From assembly GCA_036275915.1 (NCBI GenBank), contig DASUCV010000022.1, forward strand, positions 124,001 through 188,000: a stretch of DNA of 64,000 nt. The letters run 5' to 3'. The DNA comes from Candidatus Polarisedimenticolaceae bacterium. GTDB taxonomy: Bacteria; Acidobacteriota; Polarisedimenticolia; Polarisedimenticolales; DASRJG01. The notes under the pieces were generated by a model. The model had not been told where the DNA came from, ran no database searches, and was given only the letters and a program-made list of their open reading frames with translations. The position numbers and the translations under genes were made by a program. This document shows, piece after piece, positions 45,417 through 54,296 of the stretch; position 1 is the stretch's first letter; each line of letters starts with the position of its first letter.

Positions 45417-47219
45417 TCACGGACAGGCGCTGCTCGTTCTCTCGGTTCCCCCGGTTTGGAAGCCGTAGCTTCCCGCGCCGCACGAGTTGTTCCCGTGGAA
45501 GAGATAGTAAAACCCGTGCCCCGCTGCGGGGACGTTCGCATCCGGCCCCCAGGGCAGCTCCGCGAGCGAGTCGGTGCCGCCGAGCGCGGCCTTGCACTGC
45601 CCCGCGCTCCCCGCGCCGTAGAGATCCCGTACCTCCGCCGCGGTGAGGGCACGGTTCCAGATCTGGACCTCGTCGATCTGCCCTCTCCAGTTGGACCCGC
45701 CCCCGACGTACTGGCCGATGTAGACCGGGAGGCTCACCGCCCCCGGCGCCGTGAACGCGTCGGAGGCGACCGGGCTGCCGTCGACGTACAGGGTGCCGGT
45801 CGTGCCGTCATACGTGCCGACGACGAATTGCCAGCGGTCGGGGACGATCGTTCCCCCCTGCGCGGCCCCGTACGGCGCGACGGCGTTGTGAACGATGAAC
45901 TTGTATTCGGTGCCGGTGCTGTCCGCCCCGAGCTCGAACGACGAGCCGAAGTTGTTCTCGACGATGCGGCGGTAAGCGCCTTGAATGACGACGTCCGACA
46001 CCACCCACGCCGCGACGCTGAAGGTGGTCGGCACCGCGACGCCCGACGGGGTCCGCACGCGGGCGGCGACGCCGTCGAGGTGGAACCCCTGAAGGACGGC
46101 GCCGGGACCCACGGTGGCACCGTTCTCGAGCACCCCGTTGACGCCGCCGACGAGCGCGTTCGCGTTGCCGTCACCGGGCCACCAGTCGATCAGGCCGGAG
46201 GGAGGCGGCGTGCAGCGCGCGAAGCATTGCTGGATGCCCGATGGAACGGGAAGCTCGTTCAAGTTCCCTCGGATGATGTCGTAGGTTGTCGCCGGCCCGT
46301 CGATCCCCTCCTCCGCGCACCAGTCCATCCGATGCTTCGAATCGAACACGAGCCCGGGATAGTCCCCGGGCTTCGCGAACGTCTGCGCGTCGGCGGGGGC
46401 GCAATCGCACGCGTCTCCGATCCCGTCGGCATCTGTGTCTAACTGCGAGCCGTTGGCGACGAACGGGCAGTTGTCTTCGAAATCCTTGCGGCCGTCGCCG
46501 TCGGAGTCTCCCTTGCACAATCTATGACCCCGCGCGCTGACGAGCTGGCGGATCTCGCAGCTCGTGAGCGCCCGCCCGAAGACGATCGGCTCGTCGATCG
46601 TGCCGTCGAAGTACCCCTGGAACGCATTGATGCCGTTGTCGTCGGCGCCGATGATGAGGGGGTTCGAGTCGTAAGGGATCGGGTTCACCGGCCCGTTCGC
46701 GGTCGCGACGATCGCGCCGTCGACGTAGAGGCGGATGAGGTTGCCGTCCCACGTGACCGCCGTATGAAAGAAGCGTCCGGTGGGCAGCGCCGTCGGCGCG
46801 ACCGCCTCGGCGATGCCGAAGCTGCCGCCGTGCAACACCCCTCCGGAGAGCCACAGGCAGTAGGAATCCACGGTCCCGGTCCCGTCCTGCTTGCAAATGA
46901 CGGCGTCTTCTGAGGGGAGCGTGTCCATCTGGATCCACGCCGCCAAGGTGAAGTGTTGAGGGCGCAGGCTGGGAGCGTCCGCGATGTCGACGCGGTCGTT
47001 GACCCCGTCGAGGACGAACGCCTGCCCGTCGACCCCCGGCCCGAACGCGATCCCGTTCATGAGGGCGCCGTTGTTGGCGTTCGACGTCAGGTCGTTGCCG
47101 TCCCCCTCGCCCGGCCACCAGCCCACCGCACCCTTCGGAAGCTGGTCGCAGGTCTGGGCGAGCGCCGCGGCCGGAAAGACGGCCAGGGCCGCAGCGAGGC
47201 ACACGCGCGCGACATGCAT
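45417..47219 (-). CDS. Secreted protein with two LamG domains, one nested in the C-terminal module
   Basis: 600 residues, signal peptide ([17 protein letters not shown]). The first LamG/concanavalin domain covers about 28-230 ([15 protein letters not shown] ... [12 protein letters not shown]). A calcium-binding thrombospondin-3-like stretch follows ([31 protein letters not shown]). The shared fibronectin-like module begins at about 300 ([14 protein letters not shown]) but is interrupted at about 336 by a second LamG domain ([15 protein letters not shown] ... [11 protein letters not shown]). It resumes at about 546 and ends [18 protein letters not shown] ... ACP. Probably binds glycans or proteins outside the cell. 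Confidence 0.85.
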   Translation of the reverse strand: MHVARVCLAAALAVFPAAALAQTCDQLPKGAVGWWPGEGDGNDLTSNANNGALMNGIAFGPGVDGQAFVLDGVNDRVDIADAPSLRPQHFTLAAWIQMDTLPSEDAVICKQDGTGTVDSYCLWLSGGVLHGGSFGIAEAVAPTALPTGRFFHTAVTWDGNLIRLYVDGAIVATANGPVNPIPYDSNPLIIGADDNGINAFQGYFDGTIDEPIVFGRALTSCEIRQLVSARGHRLCKGDSDGDGRKDFEDNCPFVANGSQLDTDADGIGDACDCAPADAQTFAKPGDYPGLVFDSKHRMDWCAEEGIDGPATTYDIIRGNLNELPVPSGIQQCFARCTPPPSGLIDWWPGDGNANALVGGVNGVLENGATVGPGAVLQGFHLDGVAARVRTPSGVAVPTTFSVAAWVVSDVVIQGAYRRIVENNFGSSFELGADSTGTEYKFIVHNAVAPYGAAQGGTIVPDRWQFVVGTYDGTTGTLYVDGSPVASDAFTAPGAVSLPVYIGQYVGGGSNWRGQIDEVQIWNRALTAAEVRDLYGAGSAGQCKAALGGTDSLAELPWGPDANVPAAGHGFYYLFHGNNSCGAGSYGFQTGGTERTSSACP

Positions 47220-47273
47220 GGATCCACCCCCACCGGCACCGACCCCTTGTCGTACGGCGGCCGGATCGCTCCG

Positions 47274-48323
47274 TCAAGTCCTTGCGGACAGGAACGCGGT
47301 CGATTCCGTCCCCAGTCGCCGTCCCACCGCCTCGGCGATGCGCCGCCAGGTCGGGACAGCGCCGGCGAAACACGGGAGCGTGAGGCTCTGACGGCCGTCC
47401 GAAAGCGCCCGGTCCGGATCGGGGTGGACCTCGACGAGGAGCCCGTCGCTTCCCGCCGCGATCGCGGCGCGAGCGAGCGCATCGACCAGCTCGCGCCGCC
47501 CGGCGGCGTGAGACGGGTCGACGATCACGGGAAGGTGCGAGCGCGCGCGGAGCACCGGCACCGCGCTGACGTCGAGCGTGTTGCGCGTCGCGGTCTCGAA
47601 GGTCCGGATGCCGCGCTCGCAGAGCACGACGCGCGGGTTGCCGTTCGCGACCACGTACTCCGCCGCGAGGAGCAGCTCGTCGAGCGTGCCCATGTGGGAG
47701 CGCTTGAGGAGGACCGGCCGCGGCTGGCGGCCGCATGCCGCGAGCAGGCGGAAGTTCTGCATGTTGCGCGCGCCGATCTGGAGCATGTCGGCCCAGCGCG
47801 CGACGAGCTCGACATCCTCGGTGGCGACGACTTCGCTGACCACGGGCAGGCCGGTCTCCTCGCGCGCGACGGCGAGCAGGCGGAGTGCCGTCTCGCCGAG
47901 CCCCTGAAAGCCGTAGGGCGAGGTGCGCGGCTTGAAGGCGCCGCCGCGGAGCAGGCGCGCACCCGCCGCGCGGACGCCGCGGGCCGCGGCGACGATCTGC
48001 TCCTCGGACTCGACCGAGCAAGGGCCCGCGATGACGACGACCTCGTCGCCGCCGATCGTGACCCCCGCCACTTTCACGGTCGAGGTCTCCGGGTGGTGCT
48101 CGCGGGAGACGAGCGCGTACGGCGGGACGTCGCGCCGCGTCTCGCGCACGCCGGGCCACGACGCCAGGCGCGACGCGAGATCGTCGTCGCACGGGCCGAG
48201 CACGCCGACGATCGTCTCGCCGTCGAGCGTGCCGACGCTCACGCGGTGCCCTTCGGACTCGAGGAAGCGGACGATGTCGGCCTTCTCCTTGAGCGACACG
48301 CCGCGCGCGAGGATCGCGATCAT
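47274..48323 (-). CDS. aroF: 3-deoxy-7-phosphoheptulonate (DAHP) synthase
   Basis: 349 residues. The N-terminal 80 residues are a ferredoxin-like regulatory domain ([18 protein letters not shown]) as in the Thermotoga-type AroF. The barrel has [47 protein letters not shown] and the metal-binding CERGIRTFE. It condenses phosphoenolpyruvate with erythrose-4-phosphate, the first step towards chorismate. It is the last gene of the trp operon and its ATG overlaps the trpA stop, so it falls under the same attenuator. The regulatory domain probably adds feedback by aromatic amino acids. Confidence 0.95.
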   Translation of the reverse strand: MIAILARGVSLKEKADIVRFLESEGHRVSVGTLDGETIVGVLGPCDDDLASRLASWPGVRETRRDVPPYALVSREHHPETSTVKVAGVTIGGDEVVVIAGPCSVESEEQIVAAARGVRAAGARLLRGGAFKPRTSPYGFQGLGETALRLLAVAREETGLPVVSEVVATEDVELVARWADMLQIGARNMQNFRLLAACGRQPRPVLLKRSHMGTLDELLLAAEYVVANGNPRVVLCERGIRTFETATRNTLDVSAVPVLRARSHLPVIVDPSHAAGRRELVDALARAAIAAGSDGLLVEVHPDPDRALSDGRQSLTLPCFAGAVPTWRRIAEAVGRRLGTESTAFLSART

Positions 48324-49057
48324 GCGAGGACCCCCCGGAGGAACGCCGCCGGCTCGTCGCCGCGCTCGATCGCCTCGATGAGCGCCGAGCCGACGACGAC
48401 GCCGTCGGCCGGCGGAGCGACCGCGTGGACGTCCTCGCGCGTGCGGACGCCGAACCCGGCGAGGACCGGGCACCGCGCCGCCGCGCGGACGCGGGCCAGA
48501 TAGCCCCGCGCGCCGGAGAGATCGGCATCGCCGCGCCCCGTCGTGCCGTTGATCGCGACCGCGTATACGAACCCCTCGGCTTCGGCGGCGATCGCCGCCG
48601 CGCGCTCGGGGTCGGTGGCCGGAGACACGAACGAGATCAGGGCGATCCCTCGCTCGGCGAGGGGCCCGGCGAGGAGGTCCCGCTCCTCGCGCGGAAGATC
48701 GGGGACGATCACCCCGTCGATCCCGTCGAGGCGGTCGACGCCGTGCGCGAGCAGCGGGTTCAGATAGCTCATGAGCAGGATCGGCACCGTCGCACCGCGC
48801 ACCGCCTCCAGGATCGAGGCGATCGTGACCCCTGCCTCGAGCGCCGCGCGGCTCGCGCGCTGGATCGTCACGCCGTCGGCCATCGGATCGGTGAACGGCA
48901 CGCCGATCTCGACGACGTCCGCGACGCCGGCGACCTCGTCGAGGTGCCGGCGGAAGGACTCCCGGCCCGGATAACCCGCGGTGAGGAATGCGGCGAGCGC
49001 CGGCCGTCCGGACACTTCCCGCAGCGCCGCCTCGATCCGCAAGGCTCCCGCCGTCAT
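48320..49057 (-). CDS. trpA: Tryptophan synthase alpha chain
   Basis: 245 residues, slightly shorter than the usual 265. Catalytic Glu is in [14 protein letters not shown] and catalytic Asp in [11 protein letters not shown]; the phosphate-binding loops are [10 protein letters not shown] and [10 protein letters not shown]. It cleaves indole-3-glycerol phosphate and passes indole to TrpB through the alpha2-beta2 tunnel. The start ATG overlaps the trpB stop and the stop overlaps aroF, so the three are translationally coupled. Confidence 0.96.
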   Translation of the reverse strand: MTAGALRIEAALREVSGRPALAAFLTAGYPGRESFRRHLDEVAGVADVVEIGVPFTDPMADGVTIQRASRAALEAGVTIASILEAVRGATVPILLMSYLNPLLAHGVDRLDGIDGVIVPDLPREERDLLAGPLAERGIALISFVSPATDPERAAAIAAEAEGFVYAVAINGTTGRGDADLSGARGYLARVRAAARCPVLAGFGVRTREDVHAVAPPADGVVVGSALIEAIERGDEPAAFLRGVLA

Positions 49058-50226
49058 GCGTCCAGGTCCTTGTCGCCGCGTCCCGACACACCGACCACGA
49101 GAAGCGCGCCCGGCCTCGCCGCAGCGAGGCGGCGCGCACCCGCGAGCGCGTGCGCCGACTCGAGCGCCGGCAAGACCCCTTCGAGACGGCAGCAGAGGTC
49201 GAGCGCGCCCTGCGCCTCGCGATCCCCGATCGCCTCGTAACGGACGCGCCCCGCCGCGGCGAGCGCGGCGTGCTCGGGACCGACGCCGGGGTAGTCGAGG
49301 CCCGGCGCGATCGAATGCGCATCGACGATCTGACCGAACTCGTCCTGAAGCACGAGCGAGCGGGCGCCGTGGAGCACGCCGGGCGTTCCCCTCGTGCACG
49401 TCGCGGCATGCTCGCCGGGCGCTGCGCCGCGCCCTCCGGCCTCGTAGCCGTGGAGCGCGACGCCCTCGTCGCCGAGGAACCCGTGGAAGAGCCCGATCGC
49501 GTTCGAACCGCCGCCGACGCACGCCGCCACCGCGTCCGGCAGGCGGCCGCGGGCGGCGAGGATCTGCGCGCGCGCCTCGTTCCCGATGACCGACTGGAAG
49601 GCCCGCACGAGCCACGGGTAGGGATGCGGGCCGACGACCGACCCGATGAGGTAGTAGAGGCCGTCGGGATCGCCGACCCAAGCCCTCATCGCCTCGTCGA
49701 TCGCGGCGCGCAGGGTGCGGTCGCCCGACGCGACCGGCACGAGCTCCGCGCCGAAGCGCTCGATCCGCGCCGCGTTCGCGCGTTGTCGAAGGACGTCGTC
49801 GGTACCCATGTAGACGCGGCACGGAAGCCCGGCCCGCGCGCAGGCGGCCGCGACGGCGACGCCGTGCTGGCCCGCGCCGGTCTCGGCGACGACGCGCGCG
49901 GCGCCGAGACGCCGGGCGAGGAGCACCTGCCCGACGGCGTTGTTGATCTTGTGCGCGCCGGTGTGGCAGAGATCCTCGCGCTTGAGCCAGATCTCAGCAC
50001 CGAAGGACTCGGAGAGTCGATCGGCGCGCCCGAGCGGGGTCGGCCGCCCCACCCAGTCTCGAAGCGCCGCGTCGAGGGACGCCTGGAACGCCGGATCGGC
50101 CAGCGCCGCCGTCGCCTCGCGATCGAGGCGCCGGAGCGCGGCGACGAGCGTCTCCGGAACGAACGCGCCCCCGAATTCGCCGTAACGCCCGCGCGGTCCG
50201 GGATGCGCCGGGAGCAGAACGCTCAT
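49054..50226 (-). CDS. trpB: Tryptophan synthase beta chain
   Basis: 390 residues. The PLP lysine lies in [18 protein letters not shown]; the catalytic region is [12 protein letters not shown] and the phosphate loop [10 protein letters not shown]. It condenses indole with serine to give tryptophan. It is the TrpB1 type that partners TrpA. The start ATG overlaps the trpC stop directly; the trpF gene that often sits between trpC and trpB in other operons is absent. Confidence 0.97.
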   Translation of the reverse strand: MSVLLPAHPGPRGRYGEFGGAFVPETLVAALRRLDREATAALADPAFQASLDAALRDWVGRPTPLGRADRLSESFGAEIWLKREDLCHTGAHKINNAVGQVLLARRLGAARVVAETGAGQHGVAVAAACARAGLPCRVYMGTDDVLRQRANAARIERFGAELVPVASGDRTLRAAIDEAMRAWVGDPDGLYYLIGSVVGPHPYPWLVRAFQSVIGNEARAQILAARGRLPDAVAACVGGGSNAIGLFHGFLGDEGVALHGYEAGGRGAAPGEHAATCTRGTPGVLHGARSLVLQDEFGQIVDAHSIAPGLDYPGVGPEHAALAAAGRVRYEAIGDREAQGALDLCCRLEGVLPALESAHALAGARRLAAARPGALLVVGVSGRGDKDLDA

Positions 50227-51059
50227 CCTCGCGCCTCCCGGACGAGCCGCGTCTCGCGTCCCGCGTCGATCATCGCCGCGAGCCTCGGCCCAGGATCGGG
50301 ATCGCGCATGAGCGCCGTGCCGGCGAGGACGGCGCGGCAGCCCGCCGCCGCGGCGCGCGCGGCGTCGAACGGCGTTCCCGCCCCGCTCTCGGCGACGACG
50401 ATCGCGCGCGATGCGGCCCGCGGCGCGAGGCGCTCCCACCGGCGCTCATCGACCTCGAGCGTCTCGAGGTCGCGGGCGTTGATCCCGACGAGCGCCGGAG
50501 CCTCCGCCGCCTCGGCGGCCACGACGGCACGCTCGAGCTCGGTCTCGTCGAACGCCTCGACGAGCGCGAAGAGGGAGAAGCGCCAAGCCGCGTCGAGCAT
50601 CTCGCCGAGCGCCCCGCCGGGGAGGAGGCGCACGATGAGGAGCACGCCGGCCGCTCCACGATCGCGCGCCTCGGCGACCTGGTAGGGATCGACGAGGAAG
50701 TCCTTGCGGATCACCGGGATCGTCGTGGCGAGCGCCAGGCCCTCGAGGAGGAGGAGCGACCCGCCGAACGCCGACGGCTCGGTGAGCACGGAGATCGCTG
50801 CGGCGCCGGCGCCGGCGTACCGGCGCGCTCGCGCGATGAGCGCGTCGCCGCCGCCCGGGCCGACCGGAGCGAGCGGCCCCGCCGACGGGCTCGCCGGCTT
50901 GATCTCCGCGATCACGTCGAAGCGCGGGTGAAGGCGCAGCGGCGGCGGTAGCGGGCGCAGGCTCGCGCGGCGGACGAGCTGCGATTCGCTCAAGCGCCCG
51001 CGCGCCTCGACCACGCGCGCACGGCTGCCCGCCGCCATCCGTGAGAGGAAGTCACGCAT
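50223..51059 (-). CDS. trpC: Indole-3-glycerol phosphate synthase
   Basis: 278 residues, single-function length. Barrel motifs: VIAEIKPASPSAGP with the catalytic Lys, ISVLTEPSAFGGS, PVIRKDFLVDPYQV, VGINARDLETLEVD and VAESGAG. It closes the ring of the anthranilate-derived ribulose phosphate to indole-glycerol phosphate. No phosphoribosylanthranilate isomerase domain is fused to it. The start overlaps the end of trpD by eight bases. Confidence 0.96.
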   Translation of the reverse strand: MRDFLSRMAAGSRARVVEARGRLSESQLVRRASLRPLPPPLRLHPRFDVIAEIKPASPSAGPLAPVGPGGGDALIARARRYAGAGAAAISVLTEPSAFGGSLLLLEGLALATTIPVIRKDFLVDPYQVAEARDRGAAGVLLIVRLLPGGALGEMLDAAWRFSLFALVEAFDETELERAVVAAEAAEAPALVGINARDLETLEVDERRWERLAPRAASRAIVVAESGAGTPFDAARAAAAGCRAVLAGTALMRDPDPGPRLAAMIDAGRETRLVREARG

Positions 51060-52050
51060 CGTGCCTCCATGCGGCGAGCCGCGTCAGGAGCGCGGAGGCG
51101 CTCCCGTCGTCGATCGCCGCCGCCGCGAGGGGAACCGAGTCGTCGTGGCCCGAGACCTCGAGCGCCAGCGCCGCGCCGAGGACGAGCGCGTCGCGATGCG
51201 GACCCCTCTCGCCGGAGAGCGCGCGCCGCAACGCGAGCGCATTGAACGAGGCATCGCCTCCCCGAAGATCGCCCGGAGCGCAGCGGGGAAAGCCCGCGGC
51301 GAGCGGATCGCGCTCGGTGCGCTCGATCCGGCCTGCGCTCACGTCGTAGAGGACGAACGGTCCGATCGGCGTCGGCTCGTCCCACGCCGCAGCCCCGTGC
51401 ACGACGAAGACGCGACGGAACGGCAGATCCGCCGCGACCTCGGCGATGAGACGCGCCGCCGCCGGCGTCGCGGCACCGATCAGCGCGTACGCCGGACCGG
51501 CCGGATTGCAGAGCGGACCCAGCAGGTTGAAGACGGTGCGCGTCCCGAGCGCCCGGCGCACCGGGCCGACGCCCGCGAGCGCGGGATGGAACGACGGCGC
51601 GTGGAGAAACGTGAACCCGGTCGCCTCGAAGAGCGATCGTGCGGCCGCCTCCCCGTCCGGCAGCGGCACGCCGAGCGCGGCGAGGACGTCCGCCGCGCCC
51701 GAGCGTCCCGACACCGCGCCGCTCCCGTGCTTGGCGACCGGCGCCCCGGCCGCCGCGGCGAGGAGCGCGGCGCCGGTCGAGAGGTTGAAGCTCCGCGCGT
51801 GATCGCCGCCGGTGCCGACGACGTCGACGAGATCCGCGTCGCCGAGATCGCAGCGGCTCATCGACGCTCGCATCGCCCGCGCGAGCCCGCGAAGCTCGCT
51901 GGCCGACTCCCCCTTCGTGCGAAGCGCCGCGAGGTAAGCGCCGGCGAGCGCCGCCGACGTTCCCGGGCTCGCGAGCGCGGCGAAGAGGTCGCCCGCCTCC
52001 GCCTCGTCGAGGTCGGAGGCCGCCATGAGGCGCTCGAGGATCGGGGTCAT
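51052..52050 (-). CDS. trpD: Anthranilate phosphoribosyltransferase
   Basis: 332 residues. Conserved PRPP and anthranilate sites: DVVGTGGDHARSFNLSTGAALLAAA, KHGSGAVSGRSGAADVL (only key residues matter: GTGGD and KHGS) and FNLLGPLCNPAGP. It attaches phosphoribose to anthranilate. Its ATG overlaps the trpG stop (ATGA) and its 3' end overlaps trpC by eight bases. Confidence 0.96.
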   Translation of the reverse strand: MTPILERLMAASDLDEAEAGDLFAALASPGTSAALAGAYLAALRTKGESASELRGLARAMRASMSRCDLGDADLVDVVGTGGDHARSFNLSTGAALLAAAAGAPVAKHGSGAVSGRSGAADVLAALGVPLPDGEAAARSLFEATGFTFLHAPSFHPALAGVGPVRRALGTRTVFNLLGPLCNPAGPAYALIGAATPAAARLIAEVAADLPFRRVFVVHGAAAWDEPTPIGPFVLYDVSAGRIERTERDPLAAGFPRCAPGDLRGGDASFNALALRRALSGERGPHRDALVLGAALALEVSGHDDSVPLAAAAIDDGSASALLTRLAAWRHDA

Positions 52051-52628
52051 GCGCGGCCCAGGTCGAGGAAGTTCGCGAGCAAGGTCGCCCCTTCGGGCGT
52101 CAGCACGCTCTCGGGGTGGAACTGAACCCCCTCCACCGGAAGGCTCGCATGGCGGAGGCCCATGACCTCCCCCGCCGAGGTGTACGCGCTCACGGCGAGC
52201 TCGGAGGGCAGGCCTTCCTCGGAGACGGCGAGGGAGTGATAGCGCCCTCCCGCGAACGGGTTCGCGAGCCCTTCGTAGAGGGTGCGGCCGTCGTGGTAGA
52301 CCGGCGACGCCTGTCCGTGGACCACCTCGGGGGCATGGACGACGCGTCCGCCGAACAGGAGCGCCAGCGCCTGATGCCCGAGGCAGACGCCGAGCGTCGG
52401 TACGCGAGGAACGAGCGCCTCGAGGATCGCGAGCGTGGCACCCGCCGACTCCGGCCGCCCCGGGCCGGGCGAGACGACGAGGTGCGAAGGACCGAGATCG
52501 ACCGCTTCCGCGGCACCGATCGCGTCGTTGCGACGAACGTCGACCGAGGCGCCGAGACCGAGAAACGCCTGCGCAAGGTTCCACGTGAACGAGTCGTAGT
52601 TGTCGACGATCAGAACGTGGGCGCGCAT
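52047..52628 (-). CDS. trpG: Anthranilate synthase component II (glutamine amidotransferase)
   Basis: 193 residues. Class I amidotransferase triad: nucleophilic Cys in GVCLGHQAL, His and Glu in VQFHPESVL; oxyanion region SPGPGRP and an N-terminal LIVDNYDSFTWNLAQ. It supplies ammonia to TrpE. The start lies 19 bases inside the trpE 3' end, an unusually long overlap in this operon. It could also serve as PabA for folate synthesis, as in many bacteria. Confidence 0.96.
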   Translation of the reverse strand: MRAHVLIVDNYDSFTWNLAQAFLGLGASVDVRRNDAIGAAEAVDLGPSHLVVSPGPGRPESAGATLAILEALVPRVPTLGVCLGHQALALLFGGRVVHAPEVVHGQASPVYHDGRTLYEGLANPFAGGRYHSLAVSEEGLPSELAVSAYTSAGEVMGLRHASLPVEGVQFHPESVLTPEGATLLANFLDLGRA

Positions 52629-53989
52629 GCCGCCTCCTCGAGCGAGAGCGCCGCCCGCATGATCGCGGCCTTCGCGAGGATCTCGTCGTGCTCGCGCTCC
52701 GGCACGCTCCCCGCGACGATCCCGGCACCGGCCTGGAACGAGACCTCGCCCTCGTGGAACGCGAGGGTTCGGATCGTGATCGCCTGATCGAGCGCGCCGC
52801 CGTGGCCGAAGTAGCCGACCGTGCCCGCGTAGAACCCTCGCGGCTGCGGCTCGATCGCCTCGATCAGCTCCATCGCCCGCACCTTCGGCGCGCCGGTGAC
52901 CGTCCCCGCGGGAAACGCCGAGGCGAAGAGATCGAAGGCGTCGGCGTCCGGCCGCAGGACCCCGCTCACGCCGGAGACGAGGTGCATGACGTGGCTGTAG
53001 CGCTCGACGATCCGCGACGGATCGACGCGGATCGTCCCCGGCGTCGCGACGCGCCCGAGATCGTTCCTGGCGAGATCGACGAGCATGACGTGCTCGGCCG
53101 CCTCCTTGGGATCCGCGAGCAGATCGTCCTCGAGCGTCCGGTCGGCCGCGGCCCCGGCACCGCGCGGCCGGGTCCCGGCGATCGGCCGGAGCGAGGCGAC
53201 GCGGCCCTCGAGCTTGACGAGCGCCTCGGGGGAGCTGCCCGCGAGCGAGGTGTCGCCGAACTTCAGGAAGAACGTGTACGGCGAAGGATTGACGCGGCGG
53301 AGGATCCGGTAGACCTCGAACGGATCGCCGTCGAACGGCCCGCGGAAGCACGACGAGAGGACGATCTGGAACACCTCGCCGTCGCGGATCGCGCGCTGTG
53401 CCGTGCGCACGGCGTCGAGGAACGCCGGTCGATCGACGCTCGGCACCGGCTCCGCACGCAATCCTCCGGGGCGCCTCTCGGGGATGCCGCCGTGGAGCGC
53501 GCGCACGATCTCCTTCCTGAGGGCGGCGCGCTCGGCGGCGGGCCCGGCATGACGGAGCGCGGCCCGCCGCGTGACGTGGTCGAAGACGAGAACGGAGCGC
53601 GGGGCGAGGAGGAGAGCATCCGGACCGTTCCCCGATGCGGGGAGGCGCTCGAGTCTCCTCGTCGCGCCGTAACCGATCGCGCCGACGAGCCCTCCCGCGA
53701 ACGGGAGGGCGACCGGCTCGTCGTCCACGAAGCGCGGGGCGCGAGCGAGCGCTGCGCGGAGCCGGTCGAGAAAGGCGGCGGGCGCCGGGGACGATAGCGG
53801 ATCGCTCGTCGGGGGTGTGACGAGACGGATCTCTTCGGCATCGCCGAATCCCAGGAACGAGTACCGTCCGAGACGCTCGCCGCCCTCCACGCTTTCCAAT
53901 AGAAACCGGGGACAAAGGGGGGACAGCTTCAAGAACGCCGATACCGGCGTGTCGAGATCGGCCGGAATGTCGAACGTCCTGAAGTCCAT
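52610..53989 (-). CDS. trpE: Anthranilate synthase component I
   Basis: 459 residues. Chorismate-binding core: PIAGTRPRGAG, VDLARNDLGRV, FPAGTVTGAPKVRAMELI and QAGAGIVAGSVPE. The N-terminal FLLESVEGG carries the LLES element of the tryptophan feedback site. It makes anthranilate from chorismate with ammonia from TrpG. GGAGG lies five bases before the ATG (MDFRTFDIPAD). The attenuator hairpin ends 24 bases upstream. Codons for residues 20-28 include a 12-base word shared with the dispersed palindromes of the window. Confidence 0.96.
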   Translation of the reverse strand: MDFRTFDIPADLDTPVSAFLKLSPLCPRFLLESVEGGERLGRYSFLGFGDAEEIRLVTPPTSDPLSSPAPAAFLDRLRAALARAPRFVDDEPVALPFAGGLVGAIGYGATRRLERLPASGNGPDALLLAPRSVLVFDHVTRRAALRHAGPAAERAALRKEIVRALHGGIPERRPGGLRAEPVPSVDRPAFLDAVRTAQRAIRDGEVFQIVLSSCFRGPFDGDPFEVYRILRRVNPSPYTFFLKFGDTSLAGSSPEALVKLEGRVASLRPIAGTRPRGAGAAADRTLEDDLLADPKEAAEHVMLVDLARNDLGRVATPGTIRVDPSRIVERYSHVMHLVSGVSGVLRPDADAFDLFASAFPAGTVTGAPKVRAMELIEAIEPQPRGFYAGTVGYFGHGGALDQAITIRTLAFHEGEVSFQAGAGIVAGSVPEREHDEILAKAAIMRAALSLEEAACAPTF

Positions 53990-54012
53990 GGAGCCTCCGA
54001 AGCGCTGAAAAC

Positions 54013-54044
54013 AAAAAAGCCCACCTCCCTCGCGGGAAGTGGGC
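54013..54044 (-). terminator. trp attenuator terminator hairpin
   Basis: Read on the minus strand, an 11-bp stem (54044-54034 pairing with 54029-54019, one G-U pair) closes a GCGA tetraloop and is followed by six T residues (54018-54013). It lies between the leader peptide stop and trpE. The 3' arm contains GGGAGGTGG, also found inside the leader coding region at 54084-54092. The upstream copy can therefore capture the terminator's 5' arm and form an antiterminator. Confidence 0.9.
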
Positions 54045-54072
54045 CGGTTGGAATCGTCCTTTGAAGAAGACC

Positions 54073-54138
54073 CTAGTCCGTCGCCACCTCCCGGAGGCTC
54101 GCGTACCACCACCACGCGTAACGGATCGAGGTCGTCAT
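54073..54138 (-). CDS. trpL: trp operon leader peptide
   Basis: A 21-codon frame starting with ATG (MTTSIRYAWWWY) and ending in TAG. Codons 9-11 (54114-54106) are three consecutive TGG Trp codons. It precedes a terminator hairpin and trpE, the classic arrangement for ribosome-mediated attenuation. When Trp-tRNA is scarce the ribosome would stall on these codons and leave GGGAGGTGG (54092-54084) free to pair with the terminator's 5' arm. The Shine-Dalgarno is weak (GGTAAG). Confidence 0.88.
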   Translation of the reverse strand: MTTSIRYAWWWYASLREVATD

Positions 54139-54148
54139 CTCGCTTACC

Positions 54149-54177
54149 GTTCTACTTCGGTGATCGTGTGGGCGCAA
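54149..54177 (-). promoter_or_regulatory. Candidate trp operon promoter
   Basis: On the minus strand TTGCGC (54177-54172) and TAGAAC (54154-54149) are separated by 17 bases, the standard sigma-70 spacing, with the leader ATG 10 bases further on. The leader would therefore be very short upstream of the peptide. Both hexamers deviate from consensus, so confidence is limited. Confidence 0.35.
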
Positions 54178-54296
54178 GTGAAATCTTCGTCGAGTGCGGA
54201 GTGGGGGGACGGATTGGGAGAGAAGAACGGCGATGTCCCTCCGGACGGTGGAGAGAAAAGGACCGCGAGTTCGACGCGGAGTCGTGTTGGAAAAGC

